64,000 nt of DNA, taken from Caenorhabditis remanei (taxonomy: Eukaryota > Nematoda > Chromadorea > Rhabditida > Rhabditidae). Where the stretch lies: contig NC_071332.1 in NCBI RefSeq assembly GCF_010183535.1, positions 18,538,001 through 18,602,000 of the forward strand, given 5' to 3'. The notes beneath the pieces are model-generated. The model was not told where the DNA came from. It ran no database searches and saw only the letters and a list, made by a program, of their open reading frames with translations. Made by a program: the position numbers and the translations under genes. Shown here piece after piece: positions 1-10,038 of the stretch. Each line of letters begins with the position of its first letter. The stretch's first letter is position 1.

Positions 1-565
1 GCATTTTACAAGCTCACAGGGCTATATTTAACTCATATGAATTTAAATTATTTTCCCGCAAAACTTTCCGCGGAAAACGGAGAAGGAACTGATATACCTT
101 TTGATTGATTTTTCGACGCTTTTGATTCCATGATCCGTGAAAGAAGTAGTCAGTCCTGTTGAGCGAAAAAACGATGATTGGGTAGAGGCAAGAATCAATA
201 TTTCTTTCTCTTGACAGCGTATGCGGACCAGTGGTGGCGTATGAGTGGTCTGCCACGTCCTCCTCTATTTGTCTACTTGTGTTCATACGGTCCCATTAGG
301 ATGAGCCAGAGAAACGTCTGGGTGTGTGCTAATCCTCCGTAAGGCAAGGTTGGTGACGTGGCACCCTACTAATGAGGTGGTAGAGACCTTCAATATTTGC
401 AGAGTGTCCCCTGGGGCATTTCCTAACCGAAGACTGCTGGGCCGACAGTCACCGCCATAGTTTTTGCTTACGGCAGAGGACCACCGGTATTGATTTTTCT
501 CTCAGGTTTTACTCTTTTTTCCTCAAAATTTCATGACTGATTTCAAACTTTCCAGATTCTCTGCA
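1..565. other. No gene recognised
   Basis: I see no convincing exon here on either strand. An open frame on the minus strand at 14-286 has no family resemblance and no splice context. A pyrimidine-rich acceptor (CTTTCCAG) ends about 10 nt before the ATG at 566 and is probably the trans-splice site of the next gene. Confidence 0.4.
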
Positions 566-1539
566 ATGACTTCAAACAAACCGCTCACCTATCTTTGCAG
601 CCGCACAGTTTTACAGTATCTCAGTTTTAGTAGGAGGTGAGTTTCGATATTCAGGCAACAAAAAAACTAATTTCAATCATTCTAGAAAGCAATTCTACCT
701 CACGTGCCCAGCAATCAGAAAAACGGAAGAAAGTGTGCCTCACCGTTTGGAATCAGTGAGAGCACATTCCACATCTAAAAACCTAACCGTCATAGCTATC
801 GATGATTTTGAATTTCGTTTCTGGAAGCTGATCGATAGCACTCAATTAGTTGTTCAGAATTCTACAAAACTGGAGACTCTTGTGTCACAAACGGTATTTG
901 AGCAGGAGGCAGACGACAAGTTTTTGTTGTATTATTTCAACAGAGAGGGGACAGTTATCAAGAACTTAGAGGGCGAATGTCGTTGGATTCTTGAGTGCAA
1001 ACTGAAAGCGATCAAAAATTTGGTCACTCGCATGTCCCAGGAAACTGTTAACATGGGAATTCTATTAAATTTGAATTGCTATTCAATTTCGGTCGATTCA
1101 CGTATGACACCGACAGAATTTTTGGATTACTGTAGAAGTTTGGCAACGCGGACTGATCGACCGATTGGAAGTGTTTTCAAAATGAATATCGGACTATTCA
1201 GCATCACTAGAAATGCATATTTCGATCTTGTTCATTCGCAAATGAATGCAAACATAACATTACTGGATGGAGAGTGAGTATCCACTATATTAAGGTTATT
1301 GAAAAATTATAAATAAATAATAAATTTACAGAAAGTATGCAACGATTCCGATGGACGAGTCGAAAGAGCTGATCATATATTGTGATAATAAAGCTCTGGT
1401 TGTTGAAGTCTATGCGAGTGGTACGAGAGCCGAACAAACTACTGATCATTCTGAAAGACGTGCGCGACGAGTTGAACAGTTTCCATACTATCCACATCTT
1501 CCAATCCTTTACAACCCATATGAAAGGTTCTGGGCATAG
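566..1539 (+). CDS. DUF3557-type nematode protein
   Basis: Three exons, 566-636, 686-1273 and 1332-1539, give 288 residues. The start MTSNKPLTYLCSRTVLQYL followed by a stretch ending in a VPHRLE-like motif resembles the F-box-like N-terminus of the Caenorhabditis DUF3557 family. These proteins begin PL(S/T)Y, carry a helix of about 40 residues, then a conserved VP(L/H)(K/R)(I/L) strand, and end in a domain of unknown function. The C-terminal part around ELIIYCDNKALVVEVYASG is also typical. Both introns are about 50 bp with GTGAGT donors and TTCTAG or TTTACAG acceptors, and all phases join cleanly. A CTTTCCAG acceptor lies just before the ATG, supporting this start. The molecular role of the family is unknown. 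F-box kinship is an inference from the N-terminal pattern. Confidence 0.75.
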
Positions 1540-2535
1540 AGATACCAGTTTGGGTCGAACGCTCAGTAACTTTAGTTTTCAACCTAATTTTAATAATCTT
1601 TCATGTGCAATATGCAATTATCACCATGTGCTACCTCAAATCAAAACCACCCGGATCATAACAGGTACAACGAAAAACCGTCAAATCTGGGTCTTGTGGC
1701 TTCAGGCTCCTGATACGTACCTGTTCTGATTTGGACTGTTCTGATCAGAGGCTGCCCTATCACAAGTGTCTCACAATACTTTTAAAATATCCTTACATGT
1801 GCAATTCTTAATTTTTCAATAAATGTTCTCACATCATGTCTGATTTAAAGAAAACAAATTTATTACACTGAGGGCCTTAGGGGGGTCAGGGCATAGTTAG
1901 ATGATAAATGATTGGCCTTCACTCTCCAATACTTCGCAGTTGAACTCTCGACACCACAATAAATGACAAGAAGAATAAACCATCTATCAGTATGTATGAA
2001 CCTATGGTGTCGATTTTGTATTTTCGAATTGACGCGTTCAATGTCGAATGCCGATTTAAAACGACCGAGAGGGTAAGGATTTGAAGTTTAATGAGAAAAA
2101 TTTGATGGAAGCGAATTTCAACTCAAAAATCTTCTAGATAGGAATTTCTTTTCACAGATTGTTTCGCACCCATTATGAAATTGTTCTATTTCAAAATACA
2201 GAATTTGTATCCACGCAATTGCAACGCGTTTTTCTTTCAAAAGAAAAGTGAGAGGCCCCACGTGGCCCCGTCATCAATGGGTCCCCAATTTTTTTTTCAA
2301 CTTTTCACTAAAAACTTCATTTTTTCAGCTAATCTCCCATAAAAAATGTATACTTTCTCTATAACATCTCCGATTATTTTTCAATACGACTACGGTACTT
2401 TCCCAAGTACGCATTGCGGATAATGCGCATCATTTTACGCGCAATAAGTTTCAAATTCTTTTTTTCCTTATTTTTTCAGCGGTTTTCTCATTTCATGCCG
2501 TTTTTTGCAGTAATTTCTCATTGTTTCAGACGAGA
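1540..2535. other. Intergenic, no gene seen
   Basis: A polyadenylation-like AATAAA lies near 1818. The remainder is AT-rich and holds no exon-like open frame with splice context. Around 2390-2450 there is a short block (AAGTACGCATTGCGG...) that resembles blocks upstream of other genes in the window (9025, 29750), possibly promoter-related. Confidence 0.4.
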
Positions 2536-3152
2536 ATGTCTACTATAAGCATTTTCGAATCGACATTCGCTCAATCGGACAAAACTGATGCGATTCTGGT
2601 CGTTGAGGACAAGAAATTGCATGTGAATAAAGCGGTGAGCGTGTTTTTTTCAATTGAAGTTTTTGAATAATCAGCATCGATTTTCAGCTTCTCTCCTATC
2701 ATTCCGACTATTTCAACACTCTTTTCAATGGAGAATTCAAGGAAAAATCGATGCAGGAAATTCCTATTAAAGATGTCAAATATGAAGATTTCGCCACTCT
2801 TCTGAGTCTGGTTCAGGACAAGCCAATCAAATTGAATGATGAGAAAATCCATACCGAGCTTTTGAAATGAACTTTTCTTTCAGGAGACGAAGACAAACTC
2901 GAAGCCCTTTTGGAACTAGCTGATCGGTTTTTGATCCCTGCTGCTAAGAGACACGTGGAACTTTTCATCGGACAAACTTATATGGATACACCAAAAAAGC
3001 TTAAACTTGCTGACAAATACGATCTCGAAGTCTTGCTGGAACAGACTTTGGACCCATATCATGTACGCAAGGATTACAGATGCATGCGCGAACACGTTAA
3101 ATTGAAGTCTTCGACCAGGGTTGGGATATTCCGGGTCGCCCTTCTCTTGTAG
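2536..3152 (+). pseudogene. BTB/POZ gene A, splice donor lost
   Basis: Exon 1 (2536-2634) encodes the paralog-typical start STFAQSDKTDAILVV...LHVNKA. Exon 2 begins at 2688 with LLSYHSDYFNTLFNGEFKEK, the BTB core that dimerises and, in the nematode families, usually binds cullin-3. In the neighbouring paralogs exon 2 ends at a GTGAG or GTACC donor after the KPIKLN region. Here the corresponding bases read GATGAG, so there is no GT, and reading on gives a stop at 2868-2870. The exon 3 acceptor (TTTCAG before 2884) and exon 3 (ELADRFLIPAAKRHVELFIG) are still present. The last 30 residues do not match the paralogs. Together this points to a recently broken copy. Alternatively it makes a truncated BTB-only protein of about 93 residues. 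Confidence 0.65.
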
Positions 3153-3469
3153 AAATTTGAATTTCTTTTGAAAAAATTTCATTGAAAATGCTCGATTTCT
3201 GTGAAGTTTTTCAACTTGAATTTTCGACTTTTTTTTTGAACATCGATAAAAACTGGAGCGTATTTACGAAGAAATGTTGACTATTTTTTTTAATGAAAAT
3301 TTCAAAAGAATGTTGAAAAAAACTTTTTAAAAATTGTGCACATTTCCTTTAAAAATGTTTGTCAATCACTAATTAGAAATGCGAGAATTAGTCGGTGAAG
3401 TCGACTGAAATATCAATGTTCAACCGATACTCCGATAATTCACCTAGTTTTCAGCGGAAAGAGTCTACT

Positions 3470-4091
3470 ATGAGTTTCTACGAGTCGACATTCTCTCAAT
3501 CGGACAAAACTGATGCAATTTTGATTGTTGAGGACAAGAAATTGCATGTTAATAAAGCGGTGAGTGTTTTCAAAATTGAAGCGTCCGAGTAATAATTATC
3601 GATTTTCAGCTTCTCTCCTATCATTCCGACTACTTCAACACTCTGTTCAATGGAGAATTCAAAGAAAAATCGATGCCAGAAATTCCGATTGAAGATGTCA
3701 AATACAAAAAATTCGCTACACTTCTGAGTCTGGTTCAAGATAAGCCAATAAAATTGAAATGTGAGAGAAATAATGAAACATTTCGCATAACTATGATATT
3801 TGAGGGAATTGGGAAACGCTGGAAAGCCTTCTCGAGCTCTCCGACCGATTTTTGATGCCAGCTGCTAAGAGGCACGTGGAACTCTTCATCGCCCAAATGG
3901 GTTTGAATAAATTGGAAGAACTTGAAACTGCTGATAAATACGATCTCGAAGTTTTGTTGCAACACGCCTTGGAGTTGTACGAAGATCTTTATGACTTCAG
4001 AGGCTGCTTCAATGATTTTGAAAAGTTTTCGGATAAGACCAAACTAGCTATTTTCAATTATTTCTTCAGATGCTTCGATAACGCTTTTTGA
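3470..4091 (+). CDS. BTB/POZ protein B
   Basis: Exons 3470-3559, 3610-3760 and 3805-4091 give about 175 residues: BTB core (YESTFSQSDKTDAILIV, LLSYHSDYFNTLFNGEFKEK), then the helical C-terminal part (ELSDRFLMPAAKRHVELFI) that follows BTB in this family. Family members act as cullin-3 substrate adaptors, which is inferred here. Two small oddities: the position of the paralogs' first ATG reads GAG, so translation must use the second, internal ATG. The third exon's acceptor is TTTGAG rather than the usual TTTCAG, a weak but still AG-ending site. The gene may therefore be spliced poorly, but the frame is intact through to the stop. Confidence 0.7.
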
Positions 4092-4703
4092 GTCACTTAC
4101 CATTGTTTTTGTTTCCCACTTTGAATTGTTACTTTTTGAATAATTTCAGTTCATAAAGATTTTGTTTGTTATTTCACTTTCTTATTGCTTTGAATTAAAC
4201 GTCTTTGGCGTAAAAACTATCTTTTCTGATTTTTTCGCTCAGTTTTTCTATCCGTCACTTCAATTCGAGTCTTCGGCAACGTTTAAAGAATAATTTTAAA
4301 GAATTTGTTGCTAAAATTAGAAAATTTTTTCGAAAAACTGGTTTTTTTTTCAAACTCCGTACCGAAACATACGAATAAAGTTTTTTCGAAAAATTTTGAC
4401 TGAAAAAAAACGAAAATTCAACAAAAAATGAGTTTGCAGGAGGCAAAAATCTTGAATTTGTATGAAAACTTTAAGTATTTCAAGAAGAGTATCCCAGAAA
4501 ACCTGTTTTTGAATACAAGATTAGTGAAAAGTTCCATTTTTCGTTACTTAATTTTTGAAAATTTCAGAAAAATTATCAAAATTTTTCGAACGGTTTTTCT
4601 GAAAACTATCCTAAAAAATTTTCGACTTATTTTTTATTCTCTACTTTTCTCATGAAGTCTATTTTAACTCACAAACCGGTAATTCACCTAGTTTTAGCTA
4701 ACA
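4092..4703. other. Intergenic, AT-rich
   Basis: The spacer between BTB genes B and C is rich in A and T homopolymers (GAAAAATTTT-like blocks). Open frames here lack any family resemblance. A TTTTAG acceptor about 8 nt before 4704 is the likely trans-splice site of the next gene. Confidence 0.4.
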
Positions 4704-5479
4704 ATGTCTACTATGAGTATCTACGAATCAACATTCGCTCAATCGGACAAAACTGATGCGATTCTAATCGTTGGTTACGTTGATTGCACTCCAAAGGTAT
4801 ATTTATATCTAAAAATCATACTTGAAAACTCAAAATTCCAGCAAAAACAACTCCGCCTCAACGATAGCTCATCAGCGGCTCCCGTCAAAAAGATGTATGT
4901 CAATAAAGCGGTGAGAAATCAATAAATTCTTGAATTATTTCAAATAAATTTCAGCTTCTCTCCTGTCATTCCGACTACTTCGACGCTCTTTTTAACTCGA
5001 ATTTCATTCAAAAATCGATGCAGGAAATCGATATTGAAGACGTCAAATTTGAAGATTTCGCTACATTGTTGAGTCTCGTTCAGAAGAATCCGATTGCGAT
5101 TGCGCCGACAGGTACTGAAGAAGAAAAATCGATAATTCACTATAAATATTCAAAAATTTCAGAACATAACGTGGAGAAACTTCTGGAACTCGCCGATCGA
5201 TTCATGTTACCCGCCGCGAAACGTCACTTGGAACTGTTCATGCTTTCTACTGAAATCGCGGCGATCAGGAAATTAAAAATGGCTGCGAGACACGATTTGG
5301 ACACTCTTCTGATCCATTCACTGAAATTGTTTAAAACGAAAGAGGAATTCAATCCAATGAACCAGTTCTCCGAATTCACTGACAAAATTAAAGCGAGAAT
5401 TTTCGACCGTCATATTGAGTTGAGTAATGTCACCGTGATGTTTGCACCACAGCGAAGATATGCACAATTGAAAAACTGA
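4704..5479 (+). CDS. BTB/POZ protein C, with extra loop exon
   Basis: Exons 4704-4796, 4842-4910, 4955-5111 and 5163-5479 give about 211 residues. The first exon begins like its neighbours (STMSIYESTFAQSDKTDAIL), but where they continue EDKKLHVNKA this gene has an insertion: GYVDCTPK, a 45-bp in-frame intron (GTATAT...TTCCAG), then QKQLRLNDSSSAAPVKKMYV before NKA. The insertion lies in the first beta-hairpin of the BTB fold. The rest (LLSCHSDYFDALFNSNFI, ELADRFMLPAAKRHLELFM, C-terminal helices to KLKN) is canonical. As the extra intron is a multiple of three, both spliced and retained forms stay open. Probable cullin-3 adaptor by family. Confidence 0.75.
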
Positions 5480-5972
5480 GTAAATTAAAGGCTGAAATTG
5501 TTGTTTTTTTTGTTATTTTTCACTTTTTTTCTGTTATTTTTTGTTGATAAACGTGTTCTTTTTGAATAAAATTCTATTCGCATTACGGTTGTTTATGAAG
5601 TACGCAGAGTCGGTGTATTGCGTACTCTGCACCCGATTTGACGAACAATTGCTCATTTTAATATTTTTAATTTTTCCACTGTCCCAAAAACTTAATTTTC
5701 TATGGTTTTGAACAGTTTTTGGTGAATTTTTGTTATTTGAACAATAATTTAAATCGATTTTAACAATTTTTGATTACAATTTCCACTATTTTTTCATCAA
5801 AATCATGGATTTTCGTTCACTCGACAATTTTTCCCTTTCCTCTCAAATCTCTACCTACAATCGCCGTATTTTTGTTGTTTTTCAATTGATTGTAATGCGT
5901 TTTTTGTTCTATCTCGCTTAATACTACAAAACACGAGAAAAACTAAATTGAATTTCAGAGAAATCTCGAAAA
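5480..5972. other. Intergenic with variant GCG/CGC motif
   Basis: No exon seen. AATAAA at about 5564 is the likely polyadenylation signal of BTB gene C. At 5894 TAATGCGT and at 5915 CGC recur as in the motif described after the F-box genes, but with 15 rather than 7 intervening bases, about 76 nt before the next ATG. GTACGCAGAGT and its inverted copy sit at about 5597-5630. Confidence 0.4.
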
Positions 5973-7356
5973 ATGCCCGACCCGCCGTCGAATTCTCCAA
6001 TCGATCTTCGTGCACATATTCGCTACGATAAATATCATCGTATTTCTGCTGAAAAATCATATAAAAACTATGAAAAACTGTGTGAAACTATGGGAAACGA
6101 AGCAATTTCGATTGAAGAATATGAGTCTTTGTATAATCAATACATTGAAGAAGATGAACGGTAAGAAAAGTCTTAAGAGGGAGAGAAATGCTCAAATTAT
6201 TATTTTCCAGAGAGCTACCAGACATTCGTGGATGCATTTTATCTGATGTCATCAATGGAAAAACTGCTGAAAAATCATTGGACGATTTGTGTGATGCATT
6301 CAAATATCAGAAAATCGATAAAGAAGATCATGATTATTGGTACAACCGATTTGACAGTGGACACCGTTTCACTCGTGTCACATTTTCCGATTTCCCAGAA
6401 GATGTCCTCGCTGAAATTGTGGAGAAATGTGATATCATATCATAGTGAGCAAATTATAATGGGAAACATTTTTGAACTTTTTTATTTTCAGTTTGAATCT
6501 CCGCAACGTTTCATATGGACTTCGAGCTATCGCAGATCAGCTGCCGCCTCCCTGTACTCATATCGAGTTCGATATTACAGTGTTTGGTTGTCCAGACGTC
6601 TTTGTGGATGGTACACTTATCGTTGACTCGGAATTGGATGTTTTAACGAAGAAAAATTCAAGTCTTCAAATGGAAGCGATTGAAATCGGAGTATTGGAAC
6701 CTTTACTGAGAAATCCGAAACTTCGTCTGAAAGATTTCGAGTTTTATTCGAAATCTGGTTCCTGGCTTGAAGGCGCTTTTTTGTATACTGATGCCGTAAT
6801 CAAGCTGCTAAACTCATTGGATCACAAATTCCACGTGAAGAATTGCGCGATTGGAGTCAAAAAGCCGAAGAACTTGATGGACATTTTACGGTGTTTCAAA
6901 CCGGGAACACTCGAAAGAATGGAAATTATCGATGGATTTACACTTCTCCATATCTACGAAATTGCTAAATTGGATCAATGGAAACAGGCGAAACATCTCG
7001 AATTGCGTTTGTATGGAGACGGCATGCCACCGATGGAACATTTTCTTCATTTTTCAACTATTGAAATGCGGTCTGGATCGATTTCTCTGACAGATATAGT
7101 CAATCTTTGCGATGTGATTTTGATATTTTCTGACAAACTTCATATAATTAAATTTCAGAGTGTATCCAAATGGACCAACTTCGAACATATCCAAATAGAA
7201 AATTACACGAGATTGGATAAGGAAGAAATCAAGAGAGTTCTGAATCTTCAGCCAACTGCCTCTCCAGAAGTTTACACAATTCCAAATTCAAACTTGTTTT
7301 TTCAGTTTTTGCTGAATCGATTCGGTATGGGATCTTTTAAAATCTACAGAAATTAA
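5973..7356 (+). CDS. F-box protein D: HTH-HTH-F-box-FTH
   Basis: Exons 5973-6160, 6211-6444, 6492-7113 and 7159-7356 encode 413 residues. Residues about 8-60 (RAHIRYDKYHRISAEKSYKN...) and about 66-115 (RGCILSDVINGKTAEKSLDD...YWYNRF) are two tandem modules of the Mos1-transposase type HTH (HTH_48) found in C. elegans fbxa proteins. Then comes the F-box (FSDFPEDVLAEIVEKCDI, LNLRNVSYGLRAIAD) and an FTH/DUF38-type domain with the motifs LLRNPKLRLKDFEF, NSLDHKFHVKNC, FKPGTLERMEI and LDQWKQAKHLE. F-box proteins recruit substrates to SCF ubiquitin ligases through SKP1. The substrate is unknown. The last intron is 45 bp and in frame, so retention would not stop translation. A TTTCAG lies 14 nt before the ATG. 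Confidence 0.85.
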
Positions 7357-7448
7357 ATGTTGTTTTCTATTGTTTTATTTCAATTATTGTTGTTAACTTT
7401 GTTATAAAATTGTTTTTTGTTGTGGTTTTTTCTATTTTTAACAGCAAT

Positions 7449-7461
7449 GCGTGTCACTCGC
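7449..7461 (+). promoter_or_regulatory. GCG-N7-CGC motif after F-box gene D
   Basis: ATGCG-TGTCACT-CGC lies 93 nt after the stop of gene D and about 50 nt after an ATAAAA. It is followed by a T-rich stretch (TTTTGTTATTTT). The next start is at 7524. One of seven copies with the same spacing; see the corresponding finding. Confidence 0.5.
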
Positions 7462-7523
7462 CTTTTGTTATTTTCATGTTCACTTTACTCATCGAAAATG
7501 CTTTCCGATAATTAATCTCACAG

Positions 7524-8966
7524 ATGACCGATATACCTCCGAATTCTCCAATCGATATACGTGCACTCGCTCTCTATGATATTCACCAATGGAAAACTAC
7601 AGATAAATCGTATAAGAATTACGAGAAATTGTGTGAAGTATTGGGAAAAGAAGCGATTTCTTATGATGAATATGAGTCTCTGTTCAATAAATTTCTTGAA
7701 GAAAACTATTATTCTACTAAAGACGGAAGGTTTGTGATTGATTTTTATTGAAAAAAATATAACATTTTCATATTTTTATTTTCCAGAGGTCTCCCGATTC
7801 CAGACATTCGTGGATGCATTCTTTCTGATGTCATCAATGGAAAAATTGCTGAAAAATCAATTGATGATTTGTCTGAAGCGTTCAAAAAACAAAAAGTCGA
7901 TACTGAAGATCATGGCTATTGGTACAAACGATTTCGCAGCGGACACTTCAGTCAAGTTACATTCTCCGATTTCCCAGAAGACGTCATCGCTGAAATTGTT
8001 GAGAAATGTGATATCAAGTCATAGTAAGCATCGAATTCTCACAGAAGAACACCTTTAAATATATACTTTTGCAGTTTGAATCTCCGAAACGTTTCATATG
8101 GACTTCGAACCGTCGTAGATCAGCTGGTGCCTCCTTGCACTGATATTAAAGTGACTTGTCGAAATGAGCGGGTGCACGTCCATATATATGATGCACGTAT
8201 CGCAGACTCCAAATGTTTTGATATATTGAAACTTTTGCTGAAAAATCCGAAACTCCTATTGAAATGCTTTTATTTTATCGCGAATTCATATTTTCGAGTG
8301 ACTGAAATCCTACCTGGAAACCATAAACAAGACTTCTTCGATTTCCTCAACTCATTGGATCACAAAATTCACGTTGAAAAATGTGTGATGTGGGGGGAAT
8401 ACGAGAAAGATTTGATCGGAGTTTTGAAATGTTTGAAGTCTGGAACACTTGAAAAACTGGATATCGATTCAGGATTTTCGATGGATGAAATTAACGAGGT
8501 CGTGAGTATGAATCAATGGAACCTGGCGAAACACTTGAAAATCATCACCTCTGAATTGCCTTCGATCGAGAATTTTTTCCATTTTTCAACTTTCGAATTG
8601 GGAATTGGGAAAGAATCGATTGCTCTAGAAGATATGGTCAAGCTATGCGAAGTAATTGTGATCTTTGTATATTTTCATTCAATTAATTTTTTATAGAATG
8701 CATCCAAATCGATCAATTTCGAATCGTTTACTCTGAAAACTAAGAACGATATAGATACAGAAGAAATCAAGAGAGTTCTGAACCTCCAGCCAACTTCCTC
8801 TCGTTGTTTTTACTCAATTCCAAATACAAATTTGATCGTTAAATTCAACCGTTGGAATTCGAATTGGCTCGGAGTCCGCAAAAATAAGATTTTTTCTAAT
8901 TATTTCTTGTTTTTACTGTTGTTTCTGTTGATTTATAATGCTATAAAAAGTGTTTTAGTTTGTTAA
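7524..8966 (+). CDS. F-box protein E: HTH-HTH-F-box-FTH, hydrophobic tail
   Basis: Exons 7524-7729, 7787-8023, 8075-8651 and 8697-8966 encode 429 residues with the same order as gene D: two HTH_48-like modules, F-box (FSDFPEDVIAEIVEKCDI) and FTH motifs (LLKNPKLLLKCF, NSLDHKIHVEKC, LKSGTLEKLDI). The paralogs stop after a basic end such as KIYKN or KITKK. Here the stop is read past, because AAAAATAAG is entered in the AAT-AAG frame, and the protein continues about 25 residues. This tail contains the strongly hydrophobic run FSNYFLFLLLFLLIYNA. The result could be a tail-anchored F-box protein, or simply a harmless loss of the stop. The ATG directly follows a CTCACAG acceptor. Confidence 0.8.
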
Positions 8967-8982
8967 AGTTCATATCTGTAAT

Positions 8983-8995
8983 GCGTTGAACTCGC
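8983..8995 (+). promoter_or_regulatory. GCG-N7-CGC motif after F-box gene E
   Basis: ATGCG-TTGAACT-CGC, with TCTCAGAATTCTTAC after it. It lies 17 nt after the actual stop, but about 98 nt after the position where the paralogs' stop would be. This suggests that gene E lost its old stop while the 3' signals stayed in place. Confidence 0.5.
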
Positions 8996-9136
8996 TCTCA
9001 GAATTCTTACGTTGGGAAAAGTTACTGTAGTTTGGAAAGTACGCAAACACCGCGATTGCTCATTGACCGAATTTTCAGCGAAAACTTTTTCATCGAATCT
9101 ATTTCATTGAAATTCCTATCATTTTTTCAGGGAAAA

Positions 9137-9862
9137 ATGTCTAAAACTCCAGCATTGAGTATTTACGAGTCGACATTCGCACAATCTGACAAAACTGATG
9201 TAATTCTGATTGTTGAGGGAAAGAAGTTGCGTGTTAGCAAAACGGTTAGTTTTGTTTCGAGTTAACAAATAAATGTTGCACTATTTTCAGGTCCTCTCAT
9301 TCCATTCCGACTACTTCGACGCCCTTTTCAATGCAGATTTCATGGAAATATCGATGCCGGAAATTTCGATCGAAGATGTCAATTTCGAAGATTTCGCCGC
9401 TGTTTTGAGTCTGATTCTCAAAAATCCCATCTCTCCGACAGGTACCAATAAGGGAAAATTTTACAGAAATTGTGCAATAACATATTTTCAGAAGAAAACG
9501 CCGAGAAACTTCTTGAACTCTCCGATCGATTTTTGCTTCCCGCTGCTAAACGCCACGTGGAATTTTTCTTAATTTCTGTGGGATTTGGTGCTTACAAAAA
9601 ACTGGAACTTGCATCGAGATACGATTCGGATACTCTTCTCACCCATGCTCTGGAACTATTCAAAACGAAAGAAGAACTTGTTCCGAAGGAAGAATTCTCT
9701 GGATTTTCAGAGAAAGTGAAAGCGAAAATTTTGGATCGTTTAATTGAATTGAATAAACCGAAATTAAGTGTACCTACTGGTTTGGGATCAGGACTTGGAT
9801 TAGTCGGTAGATTGAATCCATCGGTTAGATCCTGGGATTTCTCGAGCGAAGATAGTTGGTGA
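9137..9862 (+). CDS. BTB/POZ protein F
   Basis: Exons 9137-9244, 9291-9441 and 9492-9862 encode 209 residues. The N-terminus STFAQSDKTDVILIV, the core VLSFHSDYFDALFNADFMEI, and the post-BTB helices ELSDRFLLPAAKRHVEFFL match BTB genes A-C. The last 35 residues form a glycine- and serine-rich tail (VPTGLGSGLGLVGR...SSEDSW) absent from the neighbours. Introns of about 46-50 bp fall at the same positions as in BTB gene C. TTTTTTCAG ends 6 nt before the ATG. Predicted cullin-3 adaptor by family; it sits between two F-box genes in the same orientation. Confidence 0.85.
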
Positions 9863-9956
9863 TGGTTTTGATATGGACTAAAAATTGCCATTTTCTGTAC
9901 AACTTTGTTCAAATAAAGTTTGTTATGTTTTGTCATTCGATTCCGATATTTCTGAT

Positions 9957-9969
9957 GCGTTCGAGGCGC
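9957..9969 (+). promoter_or_regulatory. GCG-N7-CGC motif after BTB gene F
   Basis: ATGCG-TTCGAGG-CGC, 95 nt after the stop of gene F and followed by TTATATCTTC. The same motif follows the F-box genes, although this upstream gene is a BTB gene. That argues the motif belongs to the locus rather than to one protein family. Confidence 0.5.
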
Positions 9970-10038
9970 TTATATCTTCATTTTTTGAATTTTCTCGTTC
10001 AAAAATTCGAATTTGTCAAATATTCCTTTTTATATCAG

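Noticed and set aside
14..286. Minus-strand open frame of 90 codons
   Set aside because: No splice context or family resemblance.
1382..1729. Open frame overlapping the DUF3557 last exon in another frame
   Set aside because: The exon 2/3 splice phase and family resemblance fix the frame ending at 1539; the alternative frame has no relatives I recognise.
2820..2890. AT-AC type intron in BTB gene A
   Set aside because: The acceptor is a normal TTTCAG and the paralogs use GT-AG at this place, so loss of the donor is the simpler reading.
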